Assembly (NCBI RefSeq): GCF_963674565.1
Contig: NZ_OY771430.1
Coordinates: forward strand, 4,464,001-4,528,000
From: an uncultured Carboxylicivirga sp.
GTDB taxonomy: Bacteria; Bacteroidota; Bacteroidia; Bacteroidales; Marinilabiliaceae
DNA: 64,000 nt
Reading direction: 5' to 3'
Position numbers and translations under genes: made by a program. A model generated the notes under the pieces. The model saw only the letters and a list, made by a program, of their open reading frames with translations. It was not told where the DNA came from and did not search any database. Shown one piece after another: positions 1 to 8,617 of this stretch. The stretch's first letter is position 1. Every line of letters begins with the position of its first letter.

Positions 1-372
1 CATAAAAACCTGTTAGGCGTTTCAACTTATGCAATTATGATTCATGGAACACTGGAATTATCAGCCATTGTGCTGGCAGGTGGTGCAGGCATAATAATGG
101 GCAAATATTTGTTATTTCCGGGAACATATTCCCGTAAAGATTCTTTCGTTTATGGGGTGAAGAAGAGTATAAAAATAATGATAGGTTTGGTACCTGTTTT
201 TATTGTGGCAGGTTTTCTGGAGGGTTTTGTAACCCGTTATTACAATAGTATGGAAACCTGGATGAATATTTTAATTATTGCCATTTCATTAACTTTTATT
301 GTTTGGTATTTTTTCCTTTATCCGGTAAAAGTGCATAGACGATATTTACAACAAACAGATAGAAATGAATAA
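1..372 (+). CDS. SpoIIM-family membrane protein (5' truncated by window edge)
   Basis: The reading frame is open from base 1, so only the last 123 residues of a longer protein are visible; the ATG at 37 is probably internal. The visible part has three hydrophobic segments, including a Gly-rich stretch (LAGGAGIIMGKYLLFPG) and the GFLEGFVT motif characteristic of the stage II sporulation protein M (DUF95) family. The name is historical: in Bacteroidota this family sits in MoxR/DUF58 operons and has nothing to do with sporulation. Its stop overlaps the next start by 8 bases, and five further genes follow on the same strand. Its biochemical role is not known. Confidence 0.75.
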   Translation, partial: HKNLLGVSTYAIMIHGTLELSAIVLAGGAGIIMGKYLLFPGTYSRKDSFVYGVKKSIKIMIGLVPVFIVAGFLEGFVTRYYNSMETWMNILIIAISLTFIVWYFFLYPVKVHRRYLQQTDRNE

Positions 373-1240
373 TACCGATGTTGATTTTAATCTGAAGAGG
401 GATTTCAGTGATGTGATTAACGTTACATTCAGCTTTATCAAGCAGGAGTTTAAAACCTTATTAAGTACAGTAGCCCTTTATACTATTATTCCATTACTAG
501 GGTCAGCTGTCTTAAGTGTTTTTTACACCAAAGATACCTGGACAGCCTATTTTCAAGGCATTTTTACGAATGCTCCTGTTGTAGAAACACCCAATTTTAC
601 CGTTTTGATTTTAATGATTGTCATTAACTTTATCTCTACTCTAATGGTAATGGGATTAACTTACGAATACATTCACCTTTATAATACCCGGGGTAAAGGA
701 AATTTTACAAGAGCTGACGTGGCAAATGCCTTCGTTAAAGATTTCCTTAAAATCTTAGGTTATAATATTATTGTATTTATTGTAGTTACACTTGCTTCTG
801 TTTTAATAATACCTGGAATATATCTTGCTGTACCTCTTACTTTTATCACCATAATTTTAATTGTTGAGAAGAAAGGTTTTTCAGATTCGTGGAGCCGTTG
901 TTTTGAGATTATTAAGAATAATTGGTGGTTTACTTTAGCATTGATAATAGTGACCTATATTATTATCTATATGTTGGGTATGGTATTTAATCTACCCCTA
1001 GGAATTTATTCAGGTATTAAAGGTTTTACTGCGGCTACAGGGGGTAATTTTGAAATGGATTATGTGGTATTGACATTATTTACAATCCTTTCAACTGTTG
1101 GATCCTCGTTGCTGATGGTTCTTTTTTACACAATGTTGGCTGCGCAGTATTACAGTTTGAACTCAGATAAAACAAAAGCCAGTTCCATTCTGGATCGAAT
1201 TAATGAAATAGAAGATCGTCCTGTTGAAGATTCATTTTAA
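365..1240 (+). CDS. Integral membrane protein of the MoxR/DUF58 operon
   Basis: This 291-residue protein has about six hydrophobic segments (near residues 37-55, 80-105, 130-165, 185-210 and 230-260) and charged termini. It resembles the glycerophosphodiester-phosphodiesterase-type membrane domains found in multi-pass Bacteroidota proteins of unknown role, but I see no catalytic motif. The start overlaps the end of the SpoIIM-like gene by 8 bases and its end overlaps the next gene by 17 bases, which implies translational coupling in one operon. Function unknown; membrane localisation is the only firm inference. Confidence 0.7.
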   Translation: MNNTDVDFNLKRDFSDVINVTFSFIKQEFKTLLSTVALYTIIPLLGSAVLSVFYTKDTWTAYFQGIFTNAPVVETPNFTVLILMIVINFISTLMVMGLTYEYIHLYNTRGKGNFTRADVANAFVKDFLKILGYNIIVFIVVTLASVLIIPGIYLAVPLTFITIILIVEKKGFSDSWSRCFEIIKNNWWFTLALIIVTYIIIYMLGMVFNLPLGIYSGIKGFTAATGGNFEMDYVVLTLFTILSTVGSSLLMVLFYTMLAAQYYSLNSDKTKASSILDRINEIEDRPVEDSF

Positions 1241-1958
1241 ATATATATTAGTTTTTGTATTGTTACTTAGTGGTTTTCAGTTAAAAGCTGAGACCGACTC
1301 TTTGGCTCTTAATGGTAGCATTGAGGCATGGGATAATACTGCTGTTGATTACCGGCATCCGTCTCAGGATACCATTACTTACTATAAGCAGCACCCCGAT
1401 TATAATTATATTGAAAAGGAAACTACTGAAAGTTTACTGGATCGGTTTTGGAGGTGGCTTTTATCACTTTTTGTAAATAAAGGAACTACAACATTATTTG
1501 GTTGGGCGATATTGGTCTTGTCTATCTTTGCATTACTGGCAATAGTTATCCGCTTATTTGGTATCCCTATTAAAGGATTATTTGTGTTTGCCCGTTCTAC
1601 CAAGGTAACTGATTTAACATTCACATCGGTTAACGGAGATCTTGAAAGTGAAAACCTGGAAAAGATTCTTGAAAGCTTCATTAATAGTGGTGCTTATAGA
1701 GAAGCTACCCGAATTCTTTTTATGATGACTTTGCGACAGCTTAATCGCAATAAGCTGATTAAATGGAGTATCTGGAAAACAGACCGTGAATATTATTACG
1801 AATTAAAGGATCAGGATCTTAAAGCTGAATTTCTGGACATTATGCGTCAGTACGAATATGTCTGGTATGGCAAATTTATGCCCGAAGTAGAATATTTCCG
1901 TCAGCTTGAAAATAGATATCATAAACTAATGCATCATATTCAATCACATAAAAATTAG
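1224..1958 (+). CDS. DUF4129 domain protein, exported N-terminus with one membrane span
   Basis: The 244-residue protein begins with a signal-peptide-like segment (KIHFKYILVFVLLLSGF, then cleavage after LKAE), a short periplasmic stretch, a central membrane span near residues 90-115, and a cytoplasmic helical domain. The end of that domain (TRILFMMTLRQLNR through YVWYGKF) matches the DUF4129 signature. The start codon is TTG at 1224: no ATG precedes the signal peptide, and starting later would remove it. DUF4129 proteins occur beside MoxR ATPases and DUF58 proteins; their molecular function is unknown. The gene overlaps its upstream neighbour by 17 bases and ends 1 base before the next. Confidence 0.8.
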   Translation: MKIHFKYILVFVLLLSGFQLKAETDSLALNGSIEAWDNTAVDYRHPSQDTITYYKQHPDYNYIEKETTESLLDRFWRWLLSLFVNKGTTTLFGWAILVLSIFALLAIVIRLFGIPIKGLFVFARSTKVTDLTFTSVNGDLESENLEKILESFINSGAYREATRILFMMTLRQLNRNKLIKWSIWKTDREYYYELKDQDLKAEFLDIMRQYEYVWYGKFMPEVEYFRQLENRYHKLMHHIQSHKN

Positions 1959-1959
1959 A

Positions 1960-3153
1960 ATGAATAAGCAGAAGCCAAATAACATTTTACTCTTTGGGAT
2001 ACCTTCACTGGTTATCATCCTGGCTTTTGTTATTGCCTATGCACCAAAACCTGTTGATTGGAGCCTCAGCTACTCTAATAAAGATGTTAAGCCATTCGGT
2101 AGTAAAATACTTTTCGAACTATTACCGGTATTAATGGAGGATAATTCAATTGTAGCATCACATAGTAACTTATCAATTTTTATTGGTAATGATAATCCAA
2201 TTGGTGAAAACTTCATCTTTTTAAACAATAAGGTTGATTTTAATGCAGAGGACCAAAATAAAATAGAAGAGCTCTTACTAAATGGGAATAATGTATTTAT
2301 TGCTGCCGAAAACTACGAAGAAGGATTCCTGGATTCGTTAAAAGTTGGTGTAGAAATTACTACGATACCACAATTTGCAAAAGTTGATTCAATCAGTCTT
2401 AACCTGGCCAACAGAAGTCTTAAAAAAGGATTGGGTTATTGGTATGAAAAAGGTATTAACGACAATTATTTTACCTCTTATGATACCCTTCATACTTCTG
2501 TTCTGGGTATTAACAGTAAAGGTAAAACCAATTTTATTAGAATTAAAAAAGGTGCCGGTTGGTTATATCTTCATTTAAATCCTATTGTCTTCACCAATTA
2601 TAGCTTATTGGATAAGGATAACGCCGATTATGCATTTAAGTGTCTTTCTTATCTTCCTAAGGCAAGAACCCTTTGGGATGAGCATTATAAAGTGGGAATG
2701 CATCGTCAGAAAACACCGCTAAGTTATATTTTTGATAATCCTCCTTTACGACTGGCATATTATCTGGCCTGGATTGGAGCGATTCTATTTCTGATTTTCG
2801 AATCTGCTCGTCGTCAAAGGATGATACCAATAGTGAGACCGCCGGAAAACAGTACCGTTAATTTTGTCGAGACCATTGGTAGGTTATATTTCAGTAAGAA
2901 AAATCATTTGGATATAGCCATTAAAAAATATACGTATTTCAAAGAGTTTGTGCGTTCGCGCTATTATGTCAGTACTTCACCAATCAGTGAAGAATTGTAT
3001 CAACAAATTGCTGAAAAATCCAATATTCCCATTCGAAGCATCAAACAACTGTTTGAAATGGGTGAAAGTCTGAAGAAAATTCAACGACTTTCAGAAGCTG
3101 ATCTGGAACAATTCAACCGTAAGATTGAATTCTTTTATGAACATTGCCAATAA
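1960..3153 (+). CDS. DUF4350 domain protein
   Basis: A 397-residue protein with an N-terminal membrane anchor (residues about 12-30), an extracytoplasmic domain of the DUF4350 type (Asp/Asn-rich, with VDWSLSYSNKDVKPFGSKIL near residues 30-50), a second span near residues 265-285 (LAYYLAWIGAILFLIFES) and a cytoplasmic helical tail. The DUF4350 fold is related to the GATase-like domains seen in surface-assembly operons. Here it lies between DUF4129 and MoxR, its usual place in Bacteroidota. It has no recognisable catalytic residues. The product probably works with the MoxR ATPase and the DUF58 protein at the inner membrane. Confidence 0.78.
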   Translation: MNKQKPNNILLFGIPSLVIILAFVIAYAPKPVDWSLSYSNKDVKPFGSKILFELLPVLMEDNSIVASHSNLSIFIGNDNPIGENFIFLNNKVDFNAEDQNKIEELLLNGNNVFIAAENYEEGFLDSLKVGVEITTIPQFAKVDSISLNLANRSLKKGLGYWYEKGINDNYFTSYDTLHTSVLGINSKGKTNFIRIKKGAGWLYLHLNPIVFTNYSLLDKDNADYAFKCLSYLPKARTLWDEHYKVGMHRQKTPLSYIFDNPPLRLAYYLAWIGAILFLIFESARRQRMIPIVRPPENSTVNFVETIGRLYFSKKNHLDIAIKKYTYFKEFVRSRYYVSTSPISEELYQQIAEKSNIPIRSIKQLFEMGESLKKIQRLSEADLEQFNRKIEFFYEHCQ

Positions 3154-3164
3154 AAAACAACGAT

Positions 3165-4145
3165 ATGAATGAAAATGCTCCTTTTGAAAACAGATTGCCG
3201 CTTGATGAATTAAATCATGCAGCTTATCGCATCCGGAATGAGATAAACAAAGTAATTGTCGGTCAGGAAAAAGTGCTTGATCTTCTCTTAACGGCAGTAA
3301 TTGCAAACGGACATGTGTTGCTTGAGGGGGTTCCCGGAATAGCTAAAACCATGATGGCGAAACTAATATCGAAATCAGTGGCTGCTGACTTTTCACGTAT
3401 TCAGTTTACCCCCGATCTAATGCCAACAGATGTATTGGGAACCATGGTTTTTAATGCGGGTAATTCAACGTTTGAATTTAATAAAGGACCGGTTTTCTCA
3501 AATCTCGTATTAATTGACGAGATCAACCGTGCTCCGGCCAAAACGCAATCGGCATTGTTTGAAGTAATGGAGGAGCGACAGGTTACCATTGATGGAGTTA
3601 CACGGGCAATGGAAAGTCCGTTTCTTGTGTTTGCTACACAAAATCCGGTGGAACATGAAGGAACCTATCGTTTACCGGAGGCTCAGCTCGACCGTTTCCT
3701 GTTTAAAATTCAGATCGATTATCCCTCATTGGAGCAAGAGGTGAACATCTTATCAAATGCTCAAAGGCGCGAGGCTCTGGATCCTTTGTCGTTGATTTCG
3801 GCAGTGATAAGTAAGGAAGAGCTGGTAAAGTATCAGCAATTAGCAACAAAAGTTGTGGTGGAAGATGATTTGTTGAGATACATTGCTCAGATAGTTGATA
3901 AAACCAGAAACAGTAATTCTTTTTATCTGGGTGGAAGTCCGCGTGCTTCATTAGCTATACTGAATGCTTCAAAAGCTTTTGCTGCTTTGGAAGGCAGGGA
4001 TTTTGTTACACCTGATGATATTAAAACAGTACTGATACCTGTTCTTTGCCACAGAGTTATTTTAACTCCCGAAAAAGAAATGGAAGGAGTAAAACCTGAA
4101 GTGATAATTCAACAAATCATCGATACAGTAGAAGTTCCACGTTAA
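3165..4145 (+). CDS. MoxR-family AAA+ ATPase
   Basis: A 326-residue AAA+ ATPase. The Walker A region is GVPGIAKTMMAK and Walker B is LVLIDEINRAPAKTQ, followed by sensor 1 (FATQNPVEHEGTYRLPEAQ) and the arginine-containing LDRFLFK element typical of MoxR/RavA proteins. The C-terminal helical lid contains the usual LGGSPRAS motif. I place the start at the ATG at 3165; an in-frame TTG at 3144 would overlap the upstream gene and add seven unlikely residues. MoxR proteins act as ATP-driven chaperones that help assemble or activate VWA- or DUF58-domain partners, and a DUF58 gene follows 12 bases downstream. Confidence 0.93.
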   Translation: MNENAPFENRLPLDELNHAAYRIRNEINKVIVGQEKVLDLLLTAVIANGHVLLEGVPGIAKTMMAKLISKSVAADFSRIQFTPDLMPTDVLGTMVFNAGNSTFEFNKGPVFSNLVLIDEINRAPAKTQSALFEVMEERQVTIDGVTRAMESPFLVFATQNPVEHEGTYRLPEAQLDRFLFKIQIDYPSLEQEVNILSNAQRREALDPLSLISAVISKEELVKYQQLATKVVVEDDLLRYIAQIVDKTRNSNSFYLGGSPRASLAILNASKAFAALEGRDFVTPDDIKTVLIPVLCHRVILTPEKEMEGVKPEVIIQQIIDTVEVPR

Positions 4146-4157
4146 CAAAAAAAGTAA

Positions 4158-5501
4158 ATGGCTAAACTCAGGGTCAGAGGTCGCATTTTCTTTTCCAGGC
4201 TTTTTTATTATTGTTTGGCGGCAATTATTCTAACCATTGCTTTCGGACAGTTTAATGAGTTGTTTTTTATATTGGGTACATTAGGCCTTGGATTATTAGG
4301 TGCTGTCATCATCCTTGATATCATTTTACTTTTTTATGTGCAAAGAGATGCTATTGAAGCAAACCGCGAGATTGATGAGAAGTTTTCAAACGGAGATTTA
4401 AATAAAGTTAAGCTGGTTTTTATCAATAACTACCGCTTTCCGGTTCGGTTATGTATTATTGATGAGATTCCGGTTCAGTTTCAACAGCGTAATTTTAATC
4501 TTAAGTTGATGCTGACACCTGGTCAATCGGAAAAAATAAGTTATGACCTTCGTCCGGTTGAAAGAGGAGAATATCATTTTGGAGCATTAAATATTCTGGT
4601 ACAATCACCCCTTCGCATAATTGTTCGTTGTTGGACCCGGGCAGAAGATCAAATGGCTAAAGTATATCCGTCATTCAAAGAAATGAAACAGTTTGAATTG
4701 ATGGCTATTTCTAATCGTTTAACCGAGTTTGGAATTAAAAAGGTGCGTAAACTTGGCCATCAGATGGAGTTTGACCAAATCAGAGATTATATCAAAGGCG
4801 ATGATATAAGAACCATTAACTGGAAAGCCACAGCTCGCAGAAATCATTTAATGGTCAATCAGTACAGGGAAGAGAAATCGCAACAGGTGATCTCAATAAT
4901 TGATCTGGGACGTGCCATGAAGATGCCTTTTGAAGGGATGACCCTACTTGATTATGCGATCAATACTTCATTGGTAATGTCAAAGATTGCCATGTTAAAA
5001 GAAGATAAAGCAGGTCTTATTACTTTTAATAACGAAATACGAACTGTTGTACCACCGCAACGAGGTGGCAAGCAGATGCAAATTATAATGGAGGCTCTTT
5101 ATAATCAATTAACAGGTTTTCAGGAACCAAATATAAGGGCATTGTATGCTACTATTCGCCGACAAGTTCATCACCGGAGTTTGCTGATAATTTATACCAA
5201 CTTCGAAAGTTTAAGTTCTGCTAAGCGCCAAATCCCAATGCTTCAGAAAATGGCAAAAGATCATTTGGTGATGGTTGTATTTTTTGAAAATACTGAACTA
5301 CGTAAACTAACTGAGGATAAAGCAACAGACATGGAAGGCATCTATGTTAAAACGATCGCAGAAAAGTTTGCTTATGATAAAAAGTTGGTAGTTCATGAAC
5401 TTGAAAGACATGGGGTGCATACTATCCTAACTGAGCCTGGAAAGCTTACTGTTGAAACGATTAACAAATATCTGGAACTAAAAGCAAGGGGTTTGATATA
5501 A
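4158..5501 (+). CDS. DUF58 domain-containing membrane protein
   Basis: The 447-residue protein has two N-terminal membrane spans (residues about 10-60), then a beta-rich domain, then the DUF58 core with the conserved GDDIRTINWKATAR motif near residue 215 and a VWA-like C-terminal region (ISIIDLGRAMKMPF onwards). DUF58 proteins are encoded next to MoxR ATPases across bacteria and are presumed substrates or partners of them. The gene is last in the operon that starts beyond the left edge. No obvious terminator follows; the next 330 bases are noncoding. Confidence 0.9.
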   Translation: MAKLRVRGRIFFSRLFYYCLAAIILTIAFGQFNELFFILGTLGLGLLGAVIILDIILLFYVQRDAIEANREIDEKFSNGDLNKVKLVFINNYRFPVRLCIIDEIPVQFQQRNFNLKLMLTPGQSEKISYDLRPVERGEYHFGALNILVQSPLRIIVRCWTRAEDQMAKVYPSFKEMKQFELMAISNRLTEFGIKKVRKLGHQMEFDQIRDYIKGDDIRTINWKATARRNHLMVNQYREEKSQQVISIIDLGRAMKMPFEGMTLLDYAINTSLVMSKIAMLKEDKAGLITFNNEIRTVVPPQRGGKQMQIIMEALYNQLTGFQEPNIRALYATIRRQVHHRSLLIIYTNFESLSSAKRQIPMLQKMAKDHLVMVVFFENTELRKLTEDKATDMEGIYVKTIAEKFAYDKKLVVHELERHGVHTILTEPGKLTVETINKYLELKARGLI

Positions 5502-5835
5502 AATTGGTCAAAATCCACTTTTTTAAAATCGACCCCTAAAAATTCAACTTTCTTTACTTCTATTTTTCAAAATCGATCAAAATTACCCTCTTAAATGGAT
5601 CGTTTTTGGTTAATATTTTAAAAACAGTGACGATCTTACCTCTTTTAACGATCTAAAAATCACCGCTATCGACTTTTTTACAAAAAAATTCTGTTTCTTG
5701 TATACGTGAACCCGTGCGGCTGTTTGTCTTAGTAATGAAAGATTAACAATAGCCTAAACTGAAATTAATTTAAATGAAATCCCATTAATTTAGTTTTGTA
5801 ATGATCTAGTATTAACTGTTTAAAGTGTTGTAGCC
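5502..5835. promoter_or_regulatory. Intergenic region with repeated CGATC/ATCGA elements and a -7 box
   Basis: This 334-base gap holds no gene. Between 5520 and 5680 short elements recur: AAAATCGA (5525-5532 and 5569-5576), GGATCG near 5598, ACGATC near 5630 and again near 5648, and ATCGAC near 5668. Close to the next gene lies TAGTTTTG (5791-5798), a match to the Bacteroidota TAnnTTTG -7 element, about 38 bases before the ATG at 5836; I see no convincing -33 element. The repeats could be binding sites for a regulator, or chance in an AT-rich gap. Confidence 0.4.
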
Positions 5836-6507
5836 ATGATGACCTTAACCAATTTATCTGAAAAGATAGAGTTAGATGATGTTTTTGATAGTGGTATAAT
5901 TTCAATAATGACCAAGTCATCAGTTTCTCCTGAAAATTTTTATTTGACAGGATATGAAACCATCAGCTTTAAACGAACACGTGAATTTGCACTTGAAACA
6001 GTTTTAGCATCTGTTGTTCCCTTTGAAAAGGATCTTTTAATCATCAGTAATAACATTGATGATCTTCGACTTAAACGACTTTGTTCTTATCACGGTATTA
6101 GCAGTTTGATCATTAAAAAACCAGTAACTCTTGCTGATTGGGAAGAATTCGGTTTAACCGTAGCAAATTACCGTCGTTACTCACATATACTGGTATCATG
6201 TGATGTAAACGATGAATCTGACATGAATCAGTTGAAGAAAATCTCAACTCTTATTGACAATATGAAGATTGGTTTGATTGTTCATTGTAGAAGAAAGCCA
6301 ATGGAGTTAATTGAGGTGAGCAACCTGAATGTGGATTATATGATCTGCAATGGAACCAATTCTGATATCAGTTCCGTTGTGCTGGCACGCCGAAGCAGAT
6401 TAGTACAAACTGAAGGTACAAGCCGCGATTCAAAGATGGACCTGTATAACTACTGGCAAAGTACCCTGTACGGAAGAAATTCCTACATTGAACCAATGGC
6501 AATTTAA
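5836..6507 (+). CDS. Truncated class V aminotransferase-like protein (PhnW-like pseudoenzyme)
   Basis: The 223-residue product aligns by eye with the central part of 2-aminoethylphosphonate:pyruvate aminotransferases. ALETVLASVVP matches the N-terminal helix; ILVSCDVNDESD corresponds to the region before the PLP site; IGLIVHCRRKP stands where the family has an IVDA core; NLNVDYMICNGTNSD matches LxVDYMISSANK; ARRSRL and MDLYNYW match the conserved downstream segments. The Asp that contacts the PLP ring is His here (IVHC), and the Schiff-base Lys appears to be Ser or missing (GTNSD). Family members have about 360 residues, so the C-terminal domain is also absent. It is probably not an active transaminase; a binding or regulatory role is possible. 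The homology is my inference from the sequence pattern. Confidence 0.5.
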   Translation: MMTLTNLSEKIELDDVFDSGIISIMTKSSVSPENFYLTGYETISFKRTREFALETVLASVVPFEKDLLIISNNIDDLRLKRLCSYHGISSLIIKKPVTLADWEEFGLTVANYRRYSHILVSCDVNDESDMNQLKKISTLIDNMKIGLIVHCRRKPMELIEVSNLNVDYMICNGTNSDISSVVLARRSRLVQTEGTSRDSKMDLYNYWQSTLYGRNSYIEPMAI

Positions 6508-6531
6508 CCAAGCTATTAGTATATTACTTAC

Positions 6532-6585
6532 AACCCAATAATCGTTGAAATATAATTGTTCGGCGAATGTTGGGTTAACTTTTTC
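6532..6585 (+). terminator. Intrinsic terminator after the PhnW-like gene
   Basis: AACCCAA (6532-6538) pairs with TTGGGTT (6570-6576). The flanking inner bases extend the stem imperfectly and a short T run follows at 6580-6584. Confidence 0.6.
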
Positions 6586-6680
6586 TTAACCTTCCGAACT
6601 AATTACGAATTACTTAGCAGCATTTTAACGATAAGTTTTCTTTGCACATCTATACTTGCAGTGTATTATTAAACAACTAG

Positions 6681-7550
6681 ATGAGTAAAGAAAAAACACT
6701 TTTAAAAAGGGATCTTGATGCCTTGGTTATATCGGATACACACTTGGGGACATTCGGTTGTAAGGCAAAAGAACTGGTAAGTTATCTTAAAACAGTCAAT
6801 CCAAAAACCATTGTTTTAAATGGTGACATTATCGATGTTTGGCAGTTTTCAACTAATTATTTTCCAAAATCACATACTAAGGTCATTCGTCAATTGATGA
6901 AAATGATGGAAAGTGGTAGCGAGATCGTATACCTGGCTGGTAATCATGATGAGAATCTTAGACGATTTGTAGGATTATCGGTTGGTAATTTCAAGATTGC
7001 CAATAAACTTGTATTGGAACTCAACGGTAAGAAATCATGGATATTTCATGGTGATGTTTTTGATGTGGTGATGCATCACTCTAAATGGCTTGCTAAACTT
7101 GGTGCTAAAGCATATGGAATGCTTACCGTTACCAATAAAATGGTAAACGGGTTACTATCAGTTTTTGGTAAGCGACGAATCTCATTATCGCGTGACGTTA
7201 AGAAGGCTTTTAAAGGAAAAAATAAGAACGAACTGACCACCCGATTTGAGACTACCGTTGCTGAATTAGCCATTAACAAGGGTTACGACTATGTAATATG
7301 TGGGCATATTCACTGGCCTGAAAAAAAGATGATTTCCAATCATGAGGGTGAGGTCGTTTACCTGAATAGTGGTGACTGGGTTGAAAATATGACTGCACTT
7401 GAATTCTACAATGACGATTGGCATCTGGTTTATTTTGCAGAGCAGCAATCATTACAAAATCAGGAAAGTTTTCTTACCGCTGATGATATCATATTACCTG
7501 ATGAGAAAGTGCTGTTCAGGGCCATGTTAAATGATGTATTAAGCAGCTAG
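6681..7550 (+). CDS. LpxH-like metallophosphoesterase (UDP-2,3-diacylglucosamine diphosphatase family)
   Basis: A 289-residue calcineurin-like phosphoesterase. The metal-binding blocks are all present: ISDTHLG near residue 17, NGDIIDVW near residue 52, GNHDEN near residue 91, then HGDVFD and a GHIHWPE block near residues 208-214. This order and spacing is that of the UDP-2,3-diacylglucosamine hydrolase (LpxH) superfamily of lipid A synthesis. The long insert (residues about 125-185) resembles the LpxH-like subgroup common in Bacteroidota rather than the E. coli enzyme. It is followed 29 bases later by a glycosyltransferase and then an acyltransferase, which supports an envelope-lipid role. 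It could hydrolyse a different phospho-lipid substrate. Confidence 0.8.
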   Translation: MSKEKTLLKRDLDALVISDTHLGTFGCKAKELVSYLKTVNPKTIVLNGDIIDVWQFSTNYFPKSHTKVIRQLMKMMESGSEIVYLAGNHDENLRRFVGLSVGNFKIANKLVLELNGKKSWIFHGDVFDVVMHHSKWLAKLGAKAYGMLTVTNKMVNGLLSVFGKRRISLSRDVKKAFKGKNKNELTTRFETTVAELAINKGYDYVICGHIHWPEKKMISNHEGEVVYLNSGDWVENMTALEFYNDDWHLVYFAEQQSLQNQESFLTADDIILPDEKVLFRAMLNDVLSS

Positions 7551-7579
7551 TATCACTACCTACCAAACTTCTTTAACTT

Positions 7580-8614
7580 ATGAAAATACTATACGCAATA
7601 CAAGGCACTGGAAATGGGCACATGGCCCGTGCATTTGAAGTGATTCCGGAACTGAAAAAATACGGTAAGGTAGATATTCTTGTCAGTGGTATTCAAACAG
7701 AAATAAATTTGCCCTGGTCAGTCAAATACAGGTACTATGGGCTGGGGTTTATTTTTGGCAAAAATGGGGGCGTAGATTTTAAATCAACCCTATTAAAAAG
7801 TCGTTTATTTAACTTCCTGAAAGAAATAATGATGGTACCAGTTCATAAATACGATTTGGTGATAAACGATTTTGAGCCGGTTGTTGCCTGGGCTTGTAAG
7901 ATACGTGGTAAAAGATGTGTTGGGATCAGTCATCAAAGTGCTGTTTTACATCCCGAAGCTCCAAATCCAATTGAAAAAAACAGCATTGGAAAATTTTTAT
8001 TAAAGTATTATGCACCGGTAAATCATTTTCATGGATTTCATTTTAAGAATTTGGGTAACCATATTACCACTCCTGTGATTAGAGGGGATATTAGAAATGC
8101 AAAAACCACTAATAAAGGCCATTATACAGTTTATCTCCCATCCTATTCAGATGATAAAATAATAGCTGTATTGTCTCAAATTCCATTTATTAAGTGGGAA
8201 GTTTTTTCAAAACATAACAGTACTCCGGTTGTAATAGGAAATGTTAGTGTTCAGTCGGTTAACAAGGAGAAATTCACAGAAAGTTTTTTATCTTGTACAG
8301 GTATATTGTGTAATGCCGGATTTGAATCTCCTGCTGAAGCTTTATACATGGGAAAGAAACTTTGTGTTATTCCGATGAAAGGGCAATATGAACAGCATTG
8401 CAACGCGGCTTTTTTGAATAGCATGGGTGTAAGAACCATAAAAGATTTTGAAACAGGTTTGGAATCGATAAATGAATGGGTGTTTTTTGATAGTGCAATT
8501 GCAGTTGATTACCCTAATAATCTGGCGGAAGTGATAGATGATATTTTATTCAGATATACGCCACAATACGATTCTTTACCTCAGTTGGCAATTAGTAGTC
8601 AGTTCAAAATTTAA
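7580..8614 (+). CDS. Glycosyltransferase of the TIGR00661 (MJ1255-like) family
   Basis: The 344-residue protein begins MKILYAIQGTGNGHMARA, the Gly-rich loop and GHxxRA motif typical of GT-B glycosyltransferases of the MJ1255/TIGR00661 group, which are distantly related to MurG. The C-terminal half has the nucleotide-sugar binding pattern CNAGFESPAEALYMGKKL followed by IPMKGQYEQHCNA, close to the PxxxxxEQxxNA pattern of this group. No membrane span is seen, so it is likely cytoplasmic or peripherally bound. It ends 3 bases before the acyltransferase gene and starts 29 bases after the LpxH-like gene, so the three are probably co-transcribed. The acceptor is unknown; a lipid is likely from context. 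Confidence 0.8.
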   Translation: MKILYAIQGTGNGHMARAFEVIPELKKYGKVDILVSGIQTEINLPWSVKYRYYGLGFIFGKNGGVDFKSTLLKSRLFNFLKEIMMVPVHKYDLVINDFEPVVAWACKIRGKRCVGISHQSAVLHPEAPNPIEKNSIGKFLLKYYAPVNHFHGFHFKNLGNHITTPVIRGDIRNAKTTNKGHYTVYLPSYSDDKIIAVLSQIPFIKWEVFSKHNSTPVVIGNVSVQSVNKEKFTESFLSCTGILCNAGFESPAEALYMGKKLCVIPMKGQYEQHCNAAFLNSMGVRTIKDFETGLESINEWVFFDSAIAVDYPNNLAEVIDDILFRYTPQYDSLPQLAISSQFKI

Positions 8615-8617
8615 TAT

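Noticed and set aside
1..372. Sporulation function from the SpoIIM name
   Set aside because: Bacteroidota do not sporulate in this manner and the gene sits in a MoxR/DUF58 operon; the name reflects family membership only.
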